A stretch of 45,892 bases of DNA from an uncultured Ruminococcus sp. (GCA_947178575.1 CAMWYX010000015.1:1-45892); one strand, 5' to 3'. Shown: positions 1-8,701, counted from the stretch's first letter. A program made the numbers and translations. The notes: generated from the letters alone by a model not told the origin.

Positions 1-35
1 ATAAAGAATCAAACAATTAATTTCATAAAATTTCG

Positions 36-64
36 TTGACAAACTTTGAATTATATGCTAAAAT
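36..64 (+). promoter_or_regulatory. Promoter of the GH74-dockerin gene
   Basis: TTGACA at 36-41 and TAAAAT at 59-64 are 17 bp apart, with an extended -10 TGC just before the hexamer. Transcription should start near 71, leaving a leader of about 98 nt. The leader contains a weak inverted repeat (ATCAATT 95-101, AATTGAT 116-122) that could be an operator or a weak hairpin; I see no riboswitch. The ribosome site GGGAGG is at 155-160. Confidence 0.85.
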
Positions 65-168
65 ATATTTATCAGATTTTAGCAAGATTATTTAATCAAT
101 TGTTTCCGAAATGTAAATTGATAAATAATCAAAACTTTTGAATCAGAAATTCACGGGAGGAATTAAAC

Positions 169-2862
169 ATGAATTTTCTTAAAAAAACAGCTGCGGGCGC
201 ACTTGCTCTGTGTATGGGTCTTGTCTTCATAGCACCGGCAAATATTACACCGGCTGATTACGCCGAAGCCGCAGACCTCACAGACAACATGACATGGGAT
301 GCCGTAAAAATCGGCGGTGCAGGCTTTGTCTCCGGAATCGCTACCGGTCAGAAAGAAATGTATCTGCGTACAGACGTAGGCGGTGCATACAAATGGAATT
401 ACGATACAAACCGCTGGGAACAGCTTCTCGCATTCATCAACGACACAGACAGAGGTCTGCTGTCCGTAAAAGGTATGGCTATCGACCCGACAGATGACAA
501 TACAGTGTATTTCCTCTGTGGCTGTGCTTATTTCTCGGACGCAAGAACTGTTATCTTTAAAACAACCGACGGCGGAAAAACATTCACACAGTCAGATGTA
601 ACGGAACATATTCAGGTTCACGGAAACGGCGACGGACGTGAATGTATTGAACCCATTGCCATTGACCCCGATAATCCGGATACTATCTATGCAGGAGGCG
701 ATGTAACTGCCGGTAAATCCGCACTTATAAAATCAACCGACGGAGGCGAAACCTGGAATCCCGTTATTGGTTATGATGATTTGGGACTTTTCTCCGGCGA
801 ACTCAAATATCCTTCATGGACAAACAACATGGTACGAGGCACTGAACCGTCAAAAGAATACAATGCACAGAACGGTATCGGCTGTATTCACATCGAGGGC
901 GGAAAGGTCTATGTCGGAACATCAGTTACCGGTCAGGCAAATATCCACGTCGCAGACGTAAAAGACGATAAATTTGAAGTTCTTACAAAAGACCTGCCGA
1001 CAGCAAATTATCCGTGTTCAATCACCAATGACGGACAAGGAAATATTTTCTTTACATACATTGCAGGTCTTGCATTCTCCGGAAGTGCCGGCGGTGCATA
1101 CAAGTATAATATTGAAAGCGGTAAAGTTACAAAACTTTCGGTCAGCGACAATGCAGTCGGTATGATTGAAGTCGACAAAAACGACCCGAACAAAATGGTT
1201 GCAAGAACCTGCGGTGTATGGGGTTCTCAGCTCTATGAAGCATGGACGGAAAATTCTTCACCGGCATGGGGAGACCAGTTTTTCCGTTCAACCGACGGAG
1301 GCGAAACATGGCAGGATATTACTCCCGGTAAGGAAGAAGGACCATGGGGCGAAAAGTGGCTTGTATCAAACTATATGGATACAAACGGCTATGACTGGAT
1401 TTACGGCAAGGCTTGTCACTGGGGAAGCAGTATTATAATCGACCCACGCAATTCCGACAGAATACTGATGACCTCCGGAAACGGTGTTTTTGCCTGCGAC
1501 AATGTATGGGACGAAAAGGGAGTACAGTTCTATTTCCAGCCCGACGGCGTTGAAGAAGTCGTTGCACTTGATTTCACAAGCGTTCCGAACGGAAACAACT
1601 ATTCCGCAATCGGCGACTATGACGGATTTATTCACAGGGATATAAGCGAAATAGGCGAACAGTATAAACCGAATATAGGTTCAACAAGTGCAATCGCCTA
1701 TTGTCCGCAGAATCCGGACGTTATGGTGAGAATCTCCGAACATGACAAAGGTGCATACTACAGCACAGATGCCGGAAAAACATGGACAGAAATGGCAAAT
1801 CAGGGAAGCGAAGGCGGAAAAGCTGCAATAGCACAGATAGGAGACGACAAATACAGAATCTTCCATAGTGCCTCAAACAGTGGAAATGTACAGTATACTG
1901 ACGATTTCGGTAAAACATGGAATGACTGCTCCGGTATTCCGTCACAGTACGGCTCTAAACCTACTTTCGTACTCGTTGAGCCGGAAAATCCGGATATTGT
2001 TTACGCATACGCCACATATTACAATTCATCATGGGGATATTCCAAGCCCGAACCGACAGCCGAGGACGCACAGTACAAGTTCTGTGTAAGTACCGACGGC
2101 GGAAAGACATTCACATCAACAGATGTATGTATGTACGACCAGTGCGACAGTGCAGGACGTCTTGCATATCTCAGAGAAGGTGAACTTATTCTCGGCGGAG
2201 GCTGGTATGGTATGTATCACGCCACTGTCAAGGACGGAAAAGCAACTATCGAAAAACTCGACAGCGTTGATTACTGCAAGACTGTCGGCTACGGCGCACC
2301 AGAAAAAGACGGCGGAGTAAATACGCTCTTTATATTCGGAAAACCGGAATCCACAGACCCTGAAGGAATTTACCGCTCGACAGACGGCGGAAAAACATGG
2401 GACTGCATTAATACGGATAAACTCTACGGCGGTACAGGAAACGGAAACTTCCTCGTAGGAGATATGGACGAATTTGGTACTGTTTTCATGTCAACTGTAG
2501 GTGCAGGAATCGTATGCGGTAAGCTTTCGGACAATGTTGAACCGTCACCCAAGCCCTCCGAAACAACAACAAAACCGGCTGTTACAACTACACCTGCTCC
2601 GACTACAGGTAAAGACGATACAACAACCGCTGTTCCGTCCTCGAAAACTCTTTACGGCGATGTCAATGTTGACGGTGAAGTGACTGTTGCAGATGCTACA
2701 CTTCTGCTCCAGTATCTCGGAAACAGGGATAAATATACAATTTCAGACCAGGGAAAAATCAACGGAGACGTTGACGGCGAAGCAGGACTTTCGGCTGTTG
2801 ATGCTCTTTCTATCCAGCGTTTTGATGCAAAACAGGTTGATTCACTTCCGCTGAAAAAATAA
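169..2862 (+). CDS. Dockerin-bearing GH74 xyloglucanase
   Basis: Secreted endo-xyloglucanase of glycoside hydrolase family 74, 897 aa. Residues 1-36 form a signal peptide ending near AEA. The catalytic part (about 40-788) is a double seven-bladed propeller with many Asp-box repeats of the type STDGGETW/STDGGKTW. By family knowledge the two catalytic aspartates correspond to D69 in LRTDVGGAYKW and D483 in AIGDYDGF. A Pro/Thr/Ser linker (about 789-827) leads to a C-terminal dockerin (828-897) with two calcium loops (GDVNVDGEVTVAD and DVDGEAGLSAVD), so the enzyme is expected to dock onto a cohesin scaffold at the cell surface. It is monocistronic, with its own consensus promoter, a GGGAGG ribosome site and a terminator. 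The substrate is inferred from the family: the xyloglucan backbone of plant cell walls. Confidence 0.96.
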   Translation: MNFLKKTAAGALALCMGLVFIAPANITPADYAEAADLTDNMTWDAVKIGGAGFVSGIATGQKEMYLRTDVGGAYKWNYDTNRWEQLLAFINDTDRGLLSVKGMAIDPTDDNTVYFLCGCAYFSDARTVIFKTTDGGKTFTQSDVTEHIQVHGNGDGRECIEPIAIDPDNPDTIYAGGDVTAGKSALIKSTDGGETWNPVIGYDDLGLFSGELKYPSWTNNMVRGTEPSKEYNAQNGIGCIHIEGGKVYVGTSVTGQANIHVADVKDDKFEVLTKDLPTANYPCSITNDGQGNIFFTYIAGLAFSGSAGGAYKYNIESGKVTKLSVSDNAVGMIEVDKNDPNKMVARTCGVWGSQLYEAWTENSSPAWGDQFFRSTDGGETWQDITPGKEEGPWGEKWLVSNYMDTNGYDWIYGKACHWGSSIIIDPRNSDRILMTSGNGVFACDNVWDEKGVQFYFQPDGVEEVVALDFTSVPNGNNYSAIGDYDGFIHRDISEIGEQYKPNIGSTSAIAYCPQNPDVMVRISEHDKGAYYSTDAGKTWTEMANQGSEGGKAAIAQIGDDKYRIFHSASNSGNVQYTDDFGKTWNDCSGIPSQYGSKPTFVLVEPENPDIVYAYATYYNSSWGYSKPEPTAEDAQYKFCVSTDGGKTFTSTDVCMYDQCDSAGRLAYLREGELILGGGWYGMYHATVKDGKATIEKLDSVDYCKTVGYGAPEKDGGVNTLFIFGKPESTDPEGIYRSTDGGKTWDCINTDKLYGGTGNGNFLVGDMDEFGTVFMSTVGAGIVCGKLSDNVEPSPKPSETTTKPAVTTTPAPTTGKDDTTTAVPSSKTLYGDVNVDGEVTVADATLLLQYLGNRDKYTISDQGKINGDVDGEAGLSAVDALSIQRFDAKQVDSLPLKK

Positions 2863-2910
2863 AAAATACCGGAGTTCTTCCGGCAATCAATAATCGGAAC
2901 AAATTAAAAA

Positions 2911-2960
2911 ACGCACGTATTTTCAGAAATTTTAACTGAAATACGTGCGTTATATTTTTT
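2911..2960. terminator. Bidirectional terminator between convergent dockerin genes
   Basis: ACGCACGTA...CAG (2911-2926) pairs with CTG...TACGTGCGT (2936-2950) around a roughly 9-nt loop, with one bulged T. The plus side is followed by TATATTTTTT. The minus side runs into TTTTTAATTT, so it can end transcription from both directions. Confidence 0.85.
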
Positions 2961-2968
2961 AAATCAAC

Positions 2969-3664
2969 TCAATTATTACGTGTTGTCGAAAGTTCCGCAT
3001 ACTTTGCAAGAATAGCCGACGCATCATTTGAATCAACCCGACCGTCATTGTTATAATCGAAAATTGTGGAATTCAGTGTCAGTTTTTTGCCTGTAGACAG
3101 CATGGAATATGCCGAAAGAACTTCGGAAGCATCGGCGGACGTTATCTTTCCGTCGCAGTCTGCATCACCCGAAATAAGTTCAGGATAAACATAAGGAATA
3201 ACATCAAATCTTTTATATTGACTGGCTGCCTCTAATGGTGATATGTCATTCTGAAGAAAGTCGGTGAGAGTATTGTCCACAAAAAAGTAAAAATAGAAAT
3301 GGCTTATATCATTATATCTAAGCCAATGATTTTCATTGGAATATCCCATACTTATTCCGCTGTGATATTCCGGATAAGACGAAAGAGCACCGCCGTTATT
3401 ATTTTTATACTCACGAATCATATCCGAAATGTCCTGTACATCTTTCAGACCATATACAATCATTGTACAACTGTCTTCTTCCTCTATGAAATCAATCTTA
3501 TAGTCAATATCGGTATCTTCCAAAGTAAAGTAATCACGGACTTCGTCAAAGGTATTAAGTACCAGCGTATCTTTTGTAGGATATTCGCTTTCTGCACAGA
3601 CAGCTGACGGACACATTCCCGTAAATATTATGCCTGTTGTAAGAAGTGATATTATTTTCTTCAT
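2969..3664 (-). CDS. Secreted dockerin protein of unknown function
   Basis: 231 aa from the ATG at 3664, preceded by AAAGGAGAC at good spacing. A longer upstream frame lacks a ribosome site and runs back through the promoter, so it was not used. Residues 1-24 are a signal peptide (MKKIISLLTTGIIFTG... ending AVCA). The middle (about 25-160) matches no domain I recognise; it is acidic and aromatic-rich. The C-terminus is a dockerin with two loops, DADCDGKITSAD and DYNNDGRVDSND, each followed by an amphipathic helix. It is therefore probably a cellulosome-attached protein, either a small carbohydrate-active or binding module or an inhibitor-like protein. It has its own perfect promoter and converges on the GH74-dockerin gene. 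Confidence 0.85.
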   Translation of the reverse strand: MKKIISLLTTGIIFTGMCPSAVCAESEYPTKDTLVLNTFDEVRDYFTLEDTDIDYKIDFIEEEDSCTMIVYGLKDVQDISDMIREYKNNNGGALSSYPEYHSGISMGYSNENHWLRYNDISHFYFYFFVDNTLTDFLQNDISPLEAASQYKRFDVIPYVYPELISGDADCDGKITSADASEVLSAYSMLSTGKKLTLNSTIFDYNNDGRVDSNDASAILAKYAELSTTRNN

Positions 3665-3701
3665 AGAATCAGTCTCCTTTTGACTTTTCTTCTTATACCA
3701 T

Positions 3702-3730
3702 ATTATATCATATAATTCAAAAATTGTCAA
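3702..3730 (-). promoter_or_regulatory. Consensus promoter of the small dockerin gene
   Basis: Read on the minus strand, TTGACA (3730-3725) and TATAAT (3707-3702) are both perfect and 17 bp apart. This lies inside the gap to the upstream TPM gene and shows that the dockerin gene is transcribed separately. Confidence 0.88.
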
Positions 3731-3782
3731 GATAGTAGAGGGATTTTTATTGATATTGGCAAAAATTGTACATGTTCGGTTT

Positions 3783-4706
3783 TTAACGGTGACTTCCTCC
3801 GCCTCCGTGACTTCCTCCACTGCTTCCTCCACTGCTTCCTCCGGAACTGCTGTTTGACTCTATCTTATGTTTTGTGGTATAAGTCCGGATAAAGCGGTCA
3901 TCACGGCAAGTGAACTGTGTATCCTGCGGAGATACGTATGCTTTCGGATTTGCGGAACTCTTGAATTTATATTTACTCTTTACTGAAAAAAAGTATATAA
4001 CTCCTGCTCCGACACCAATCGGAAAAGCAAAAAAGAAAGCGTGCAGACGCATTCTTAACGGTTTCCGACCGCTTATTACAATTTCGCCGTTATGGAAATA
4101 AATGTAATTCTGTGTATCCTTGTCATAATAGTAAGAGGAATTTTCTTTTCCGTAATGTTTAAGCTGTTCAACGAAACATTCAATACCTGATTTTATTTCA
4201 TTTGTATAAAGAGTGTAGTCTGTTACGCTTGATGCCGGAAGATAATCATAGACTTCTTCAAAAATATCGTCAATATGATTCTGATAATATATTATTGCCT
4301 TTCCGCTTGTGGAAATATAGTCGTAAGCCGGTTTTTCGCCCGTAAAATCCATAAAGAAAATAACGCCGTCGGTATCTTTGCCGAAAGCCTCCTCATAGAC
4401 GGAATCGGCGAATTTTCTTGTTTCGCTGTCGGTCATTGCGTATTCCGGAGATGCCATAAATACAAGAATATTCATTTTCAGTTCTGCGGCCGCCGATTGT
4501 ATAACCGCATTGATTTCGGATTCCGTACCGGAAGTGAAAAAATCAGGGCCGTCAAAAACCACGGAATCGGAAGCATTTCCGCTCCAGCCTTTGGCATAGT
4601 TATCCGCCTCGCTTCCTGCTGACGCACTGAAAACAAATACCGGAAGTATACAAATCATGAGATATACAGCGGTAACGGCTGAGATAAAACGTTTTATATT
4701 TTTCAT
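3783..4706 (-). CDS. TPM-domain membrane protein with Gly/Ser tail
   Basis: 307 aa from the ATG at 4706, with GGAGGG upstream; the longer frame overlaps the preceding gene and was rejected. Residues 1-32 are a signal sequence (ending SASAG). Residues about 45-180 resemble the TPM domain (TPM_phosphatase, PF04536): an N-terminal stretch on the loss of structure in water, then a core with FMDFTGEKPAYDYISTSGKAI. A single membrane helix (about 218-240, AFFFAFPIGVGAGVIYFFSV) follows, and the protein ends in a Gly/Ser/His repeat tail. TPM proteins are known in photosystem repair and membrane stress; the bacterial role is unclear. The ATG overlaps the stop of the zinc-ribbon gene (ATGA), so the two are translationally coupled and probably work together. 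Confidence 0.83.
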   Translation of the reverse strand: MKNIKRFISAVTAVYLMICILPVFVFSASAGSEADNYAKGWSGNASDSVVFDGPDFFTSGTESEINAVIQSAAAELKMNILVFMASPEYAMTDSETRKFADSVYEEAFGKDTDGVIFFMDFTGEKPAYDYISTSGKAIIYYQNHIDDIFEEVYDYLPASSVTDYTLYTNEIKSGIECFVEQLKHYGKENSSYYYDKDTQNYIYFHNGEIVISGRKPLRMRLHAFFFAFPIGVGAGVIYFFSVKSKYKFKSSANPKAYVSPQDTQFTCRDDRFIRTYTTKHKIESNSSSGGSSGGSSGGSHGGGGSHR

Positions 4707-5749
4707 ATTAAAAACTGCCCTCCAAAAAATCCCGCAATCATGAAAATCAATCCGACAAGGCACGAAAACAGAGCAAGTTTTTTCTTGTCGAGAGGAGGAG
4801 TTCCGGCGAGTTTTCCGGTCTGACCGTTTATTGCAAATTCGTAAACCTCGCCCTTGTATCTGTAAGTCATAAACCACACCGGAAGCATAATATACTGCCA
4901 GCGTACCCTGTCTACTTCATAGCTTTCATGATGAGCGGTTACTGCACTGTATCCGGCGATACTTCCATAAATTATCTCACGGCTTGCCTGAGCCGCTCTT
5001 TCACGTATGCGAGGGAATACTCCTGCACGGTCAACATCGTATTTATCCGCAAAAAATCCGCTGAAATAGGACATCGAAAAAGGCTTAATCTCCGAATAGT
5101 CAAAAGGTTCGATTGATTCCATAAGAAGGTCTTCTATTTTGCTTTCACCGTCGGCAGGGATTCCACGGGCACATATTTTTGCATTTCTGTCAACGGAATA
5201 TTCTTTTGTTTCGGTATATCTGTAACTTCCGGAAGTCCATGAATGAACGTGTTTTCCGATACCGTGGAACTCTGCGTCCATTCTGCAGTCAGCAACCCAG
5301 AACGGAACATACAGACCGGTTATTTTTTCGAGCTGTTGTTCTGATTTGAAATCTGAGGGAATAAATTTTTTCTTACTGCACCATTTTTTAAAAGTATCGA
5401 CTGCCTGTTCACGTTCGATTTTAAATCCGATTACCTTATCCGGCTTAAAATCTCCGGTAAGCCGTCCGGAAAGTATAACCGGACTGTGACAATAATAGCA
5501 GAAAGTAGCCGTTGTATTATCATCAGCCATTATTTCTGCTCCGCAGCTGCTGCACGTATAAAGATTGGTATGTGATTCAAATTCCTGTTCGCCGGCGGTG
5601 TCCCTCTGCGAATCATTTTCGGCTGTGATTTCCCTGAACTGTTCCATAGTAAAGGAACTCCGGCAGAAATCACATGAAAGATGCTGTGATGACGGATTGA
5701 ACACAAGTTCAGCACCGCAGTTGGGGCATTTGTACTGTGAAGTTTCCAA
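4703..5749 (-). CDS. TFIIB-type zinc-ribbon membrane protein
   Basis: 348 aa. The start is TTG at 5749, supported by GGAG 8 nt upstream; no ATG fits the conserved N-terminus. Two zinc-ribbon knuckle pairs are visible: CPNCGAEL/CDFCRSSF (about residues 8-31) and CSSCGAEI/CYYCHSPV (about 66-91). A beta-rich middle (about 100-310) contains GLYVPFWVADC and LPVWFMTYRYKGEVYEFAINGQTGKL, as seen in hypothetical zinc-ribbon proteins of Clostridia. A C-terminal hydrophobic helix (about 325-348) anchors it. The molecular function is not known. It is the first gene of a two-gene operon, overlapping the TPM gene by 4 bp, which suggests a membrane-associated complex or quality-control role. Confidence 0.8.
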   Translation of the reverse strand: METSQYKCPNCGAELVFNPSSQHLSCDFCRSSFTMEQFREITAENDSQRDTAGEQEFESHTNLYTCSSCGAEIMADDNTTATFCYYCHSPVILSGRLTGDFKPDKVIGFKIEREQAVDTFKKWCSKKKFIPSDFKSEQQLEKITGLYVPFWVADCRMDAEFHGIGKHVHSWTSGSYRYTETKEYSVDRNAKICARGIPADGESKIEDLLMESIEPFDYSEIKPFSMSYFSGFFADKYDVDRAGVFPRIRERAAQASREIIYGSIAGYSAVTAHHESYEVDRVRWQYIMLPVWFMTYRYKGEVYEFAINGQTGKLAGTPPLDKKKLALFSCLVGLIFMIAGFFGGQFLI

Positions 5750-5781
5750 AGAATCAACTCCTATAATTAAATTCCACTACT

Positions 5782-5810
5782 ATTTTAACACATATTTTTC
5801 CTGTTTGCAA
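5782..5810 (-). promoter_or_regulatory. Promoter of the zinc-ribbon/TPM operon
   Basis: On the minus strand TTGCAA (5810-5805) and TAAAAT (5787-5782) are separated by 17 bp. The -35 is weaker than others in the window. Transcription would begin about 25 bp before the TTG start codon. Confidence 0.65.
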
Positions 5811-5828
5811 TAGAAAAAATATTCAAAC

Positions 5829-6059
5829 TCAGTCATCAACAAGAAATTTATAAGGCGGAACATCAAGAGCTTCGGCGATATCGAACAGCGTATCAAGAGA
5901 TAAAGTTCTCGCTACATTAGGAGCTTCAACAGCACCCAGAAAAGACGGACTTTTATCAATCATTTCCGCAAGTTCTTCCTGTGTCAGATTTTTCAATCTT
6001 CTGTAATAATTGATTTTCAGACCCATTTTTCTGTATTTTTCAAAATGTTCTTTTTTCAT
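5829..6059 (-). CDS. XRE-family helix-turn-helix regulator
   Basis: 76 aa from the ATG at 6059, which has AGGTGA at correct spacing; the GTG three codons upstream sits inside that ribosome site. The whole protein is one Cro/C1-type HTH domain: helices around LKINYYRRLKNLTQEELAEMI, the recognition helix near SPSFLGAVE, and a closing LDTLFDIAEALDVPPYKFL. There is no sensor domain, so any signal would come through dimerisation or a partner. It is divergent from the SLOG-family gene, and a three-half-site palindrome lies over that gene's promoter. The natural inference is that this protein represses the neighbour and perhaps itself. Confidence 0.9.
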   Translation of the reverse strand: MKKEHFEKYRKMGLKINYYRRLKNLTQEELAEMIDKSPSFLGAVEAPNVARTLSLDTLFDIAEALDVPPYKFLVDD

Positions 6060-6099
6060 AAATGTCACCTGCCTTATACACTTATTTTATCATAAAGAC

Positions 6100-6128
6100 T
6101 TGACATTATGAATAAACTAAGATACAAT
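6100..6128 (+). promoter_or_regulatory. Promoter of the SLOG-family gene
   Basis: TTGACA (6100-6105) and TACAAT (6123-6128) are 17 bp apart. The -10 hexamer is itself part of the first ATACAAT operator half-site, so a bound repressor would block polymerase directly. Confidence 0.85.
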
Positions 6129-6150
6129 AATAATTGTATTAAATACAATT
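6122..6150. promoter_or_regulatory. Three-half-site operator candidate
   Basis: Three copies of the heptamer ATACAAT alternate in orientation: 6122-6128 direct, 6133-6139 inverted (ATTGTAT) and 6143-6149 direct. The last two form a perfect 9-bp inverted repeat, AATTGTATT (6132-6140) and AATACAATT (6142-6150), around one base. The array covers the -10 box and start point of the SLOG gene, between it and the divergent XRE gene. Binding by that regulator is inferred. Confidence 0.75.
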
Positions 6151-6187
6151 AAAAATGCTTTTAAAGCACTAAAGGAAGGTAACAGAT

Positions 6188-6667
6188 ATGAAATCGGCTT
6201 GTTTTACCGGTCACAGAAATCTACCTCGGAACTTATCAAAAATTGAATTACTGCTTTACAGTACGCTCGAAAAAGCAGTAACCGAAAAAGGTATTGTTAA
6301 ATTCTATGCCGGCGGTGCTGTCGGCTGGGACACTCTTGCAGAATTGACTGTTCTCAAACTTAAGAAAATATATCCACACGTCCAGCTTAATCTTGTTCTG
6401 CCATGCTCCGGTGAGGAACAGACAAAAAAATGGTCTGCGGAACAGAAAAAAATTTTCTACGATATTCTGGAACGTGCCGATTCCATAGAATATACATCAC
6501 CTTACTATTTCAAAGGCTGTATGAAAAAGCGTAATAAGAAACTTGTTGAATATGCCGATATATGCTACTGCTTTTACAATCCCAGTCTGTTTCGCAGCGG
6601 AACAGCTCAGACTGTCCATATGGCAAAAAAGAAAGAAATCCCACTGATAAATTTTTTTATAAAATAA
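6188..6667 (+). CDS. SLOG-superfamily (DUF1273/YpsA-like) protein
   Basis: 159 aa with AAGGAAGGT upstream of the ATG. It covers a single Rossmann-like SLOG domain. The N-terminal FTGHRNLP and the FYAGGAVGWDTLAE stretch are the typical nucleotide-binding signatures; NLVLPCSGEEQTKKWSAEQK and the C-terminal SGTAQTVHMAKKKEIPLIN complete the family pattern. SLOG proteins bind nucleotides or nucleotide-derived ligands; some are sensors or effectors in stress and anti-phage systems, and YpsA in Bacillus affects cell division. Here it stands alone, opposite a small XRE regulator, with an operator over its promoter. The ligand and purpose cannot be told from the sequence. Confidence 0.85.
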   Translation: MKSACFTGHRNLPRNLSKIELLLYSTLEKAVTEKGIVKFYAGGAVGWDTLAELTVLKLKKIYPHVQLNLVLPCSGEEQTKKWSAEQKKIFYDILERADSIEYTSPYYFKGCMKKRNKKLVEYADICYCFYNPSLFRSGTAQTVHMAKKKEIPLINFFIK

Positions 6668-6691
6668 ACAATTGATTGTTCGTATACGACA

Positions 6692-6728
6692 AAAATGCTG
6701 TACAGAGAAACTCTGCACAGCATTTTTT
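6692..6728. terminator. Bidirectional terminator between the SLOG gene and pckG
   Basis: AATGCTGTACAGAG pairs with CTCTGCACAGCATT (one mismatch) around a 3-nt loop. T-runs follow on the plus strand, and the A-run before it becomes a T-run on the minus strand. It serves two convergent genes. Confidence 0.85.
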
Positions 6729-6806
6729 ATCAGAACCATCCGCAAAAAATACAATATATGTATTTTATGTGGACACGCTCTCAGAAGCTATTTCTGCATC
6801 AGGATA

Positions 6807-8639
6807 TTACTTGTTGAGACGAGCTTCAAGCTTATCAAGCTCCTCATAGAGAGCAGCCGGAACTTTACCGCCCTTTGCCGCAATATCATCATTGTAATAT
6901 CTTCTCATCTCAGCAATTTCTGCTTTCCAGAGGTCAGTATCAACATTAAGGAGCTGGTCCATGATTTCGGGAGTAACTTCGTCCTCGATTCCCTCCACAT
7001 TGATGTCGCCCTTCTTCGGAAGATAGCCGATAGCAGTTTCATCAGCGTCAACAGTATTTTCGCATCTCTTGATAATCCAGTCGAGAACACGCATATTGTC
7101 GCCGAATCCCGGCCAGATGAAATGACCTTCTGCGTCCTGCTTGAACCAGTTTACATTGAAAATCTTCGGAGCTTTATCGCCGAGCTTCTCGCCCATTTCG
7201 AGCCAGTGAGCCCAGTAATCGCCTACATTGTAGCCAATGAACGGCTTCATAGCCATCGGGTCGTGACGGAGTACGCCTACTGCACCGGCTGCTGCTGCTG
7301 TTGTCTCGGAAGATACGGCAGAACCGATATAAGTACCGTGAGTCCAGTCAAATGACTGATATACAAGCGGTGTTGTTGATGCACGTCTGCCGCCGAATAC
7401 AATAGCAGAAATCGGAACGCCTGCCGGATTATCAAATTCAGGTGAAATGCAGGGGCAGTTTGTAGCCGGAGCTGTGAAACGTGAATTGGGGTGAGCAAGC
7501 TTCTTTTTCTTGCCGTCTGCACCGATTTCTGAAGTCCATTCCTTGCCGTTTGTCTTGATACCTGTCCACTCTGTAGCATCTTCCGGAGGATTCTTGTCAA
7601 GACCCTCCCACCATACTGTATTGTTGGCATTGTTGAGAGCAACGTTTGTGAAGATAGCGTTCTTCTTTGTAGAAGCAAGAGCGTTGTAATTGGACTTTTC
7701 GCTTGTTCCGGGAGCAACGCCGAAGAAACCGTTTTCAGGGTTGATAGCATAGAGTCTGCCGTCCTCGCCGGGCTTGAGCCATGCAATATCATCGCCTACT
7801 GTGAATACCTTGTAACCGTTCTTGAGGTATCCCTCGGGCGGAATGAGCATGGCAAGATTTGTCTTTCCGCAGGCAGACGGGAAAGCAGCGCAGATATATT
7901 TTGTTTCGCCGTCGGGCTTCTGAACGCCGAGGATAAGCATATGCTCAGCCATCCAGCCTTCGTTCTTGCCCTGGAATGAAGCTATACGGAGTGCAAAGCA
8001 CTTCTTGGAAAGGATAACGTTTCCGCCGTATGCAGAATTGATTGACCAGATAGTATTGTCCTCTGGGAACTGAACTATATATCTCTTTTCAGGGTCAACA
8101 TCAGCCTTTGAGTGAAGTCCACGAACGAAGTCATTTGAATCGCCGAGCTTATCGAAAGCAGCCTTACCCATTCTTGTCATGATGTTCATATTGAGAACAA
8201 CATAGATAGAATCGGTAATCTCAACGCCTACCTTGGAAATAGGAGAGGCAACAGGACCCATTGAATACGGAATAATATACATCGTCTGACCCTTCATAGA
8301 ACCGTCATACATAGGACGGAGCATATCATACATTTCCTGAGGGTCTTTCCAGTTGTTTGTAGGGCCTGCATCTTCCTTGTTTCTTGTACAGATAAATGTT
8401 CTGTCCTCAACTCTGGCAACATCGTTGACAGCTGTTCTGTGGTAGAGACAGCCCGGATATTCGTCCTGATTGAGCCAGTACATCTTGTTGGGGTCGCCCT
8501 CCGGAAGTGAAGTAACTTCTGCTCTGAGCTGGTCGAGCTGTTCCTCCGAACCGTCAATCCAGACAACCTTTTCAGGCTTGCAGAGAGCAATCATTTCGTC
8601 TACCCACTTTAAAACATTGGCATTTGTTGTAAGTGACAT
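6807..8639 (-). CDS. pckG: Phosphoenolpyruvate carboxykinase (GTP)
   Basis: Interconverts oxaloacetate plus GTP with PEP, GDP and CO2 in the cytoplasm. In fermentative gut bacteria it often runs in the carboxylating direction toward succinate. At 610 aa it has the full length of GTP-type enzymes. The P-loop and active cysteine are in FPSACGKTNLAMLIPP (about 262-277), the metal/kinase-2 element is VGDDIAWL (about 288-295), and the family stretches RHDPMAMKPFIGYN and WFKQDAEGHFIWPGFGDNMRVLDWI are present. The start is set by AGGAGG 8-9 nt upstream of the ATG. It is monocistronic, with its own perfect promoter. PckG rather than the ATP-type PckA is well supported. Confidence 0.98.
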   Translation of the reverse strand: MSLTTNANVLKWVDEMIALCKPEKVVWIDGSEEQLDQLRAEVTSLPEGDPNKMYWLNQDEYPGCLYHRTAVNDVARVEDRTFICTRNKEDAGPTNNWKDPQEMYDMLRPMYDGSMKGQTMYIIPYSMGPVASPISKVGVEITDSIYVVLNMNIMTRMGKAAFDKLGDSNDFVRGLHSKADVDPEKRYIVQFPEDNTIWSINSAYGGNVILSKKCFALRIASFQGKNEGWMAEHMLILGVQKPDGETKYICAAFPSACGKTNLAMLIPPEGYLKNGYKVFTVGDDIAWLKPGEDGRLYAINPENGFFGVAPGTSEKSNYNALASTKKNAIFTNVALNNANNTVWWEGLDKNPPEDATEWTGIKTNGKEWTSEIGADGKKKKLAHPNSRFTAPATNCPCISPEFDNPAGVPISAIVFGGRRASTTPLVYQSFDWTHGTYIGSAVSSETTAAAAGAVGVLRHDPMAMKPFIGYNVGDYWAHWLEMGEKLGDKAPKIFNVNWFKQDAEGHFIWPGFGDNMRVLDWIIKRCENTVDADETAIGYLPKKGDINVEGIEDEVTPEIMDQLLNVDTDLWKAEIAEMRRYYNDDIAAKGGKVPAALYEELDKLEARLNK

Positions 8640-8701
8640 TGTGGTTTACCTCCTGAATAAAAAATCTTACAGAAAGAAAATTTAAAATTTCCTTATGTAT
8701 T

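Noticed and set aside
3783..3850. Low-complexity direct repeats (TTCCTCC/CTGC)
   Set aside because: They encode the Gly/Ser tail of the TPM-domain protein; not a separate element.
6672..7355. A 227-codon plus-strand frame running over the pckG 3' end
   Set aside because: It begins in the bidirectional terminator and reads antisense through conserved pckG sequence; no recognisable domain.
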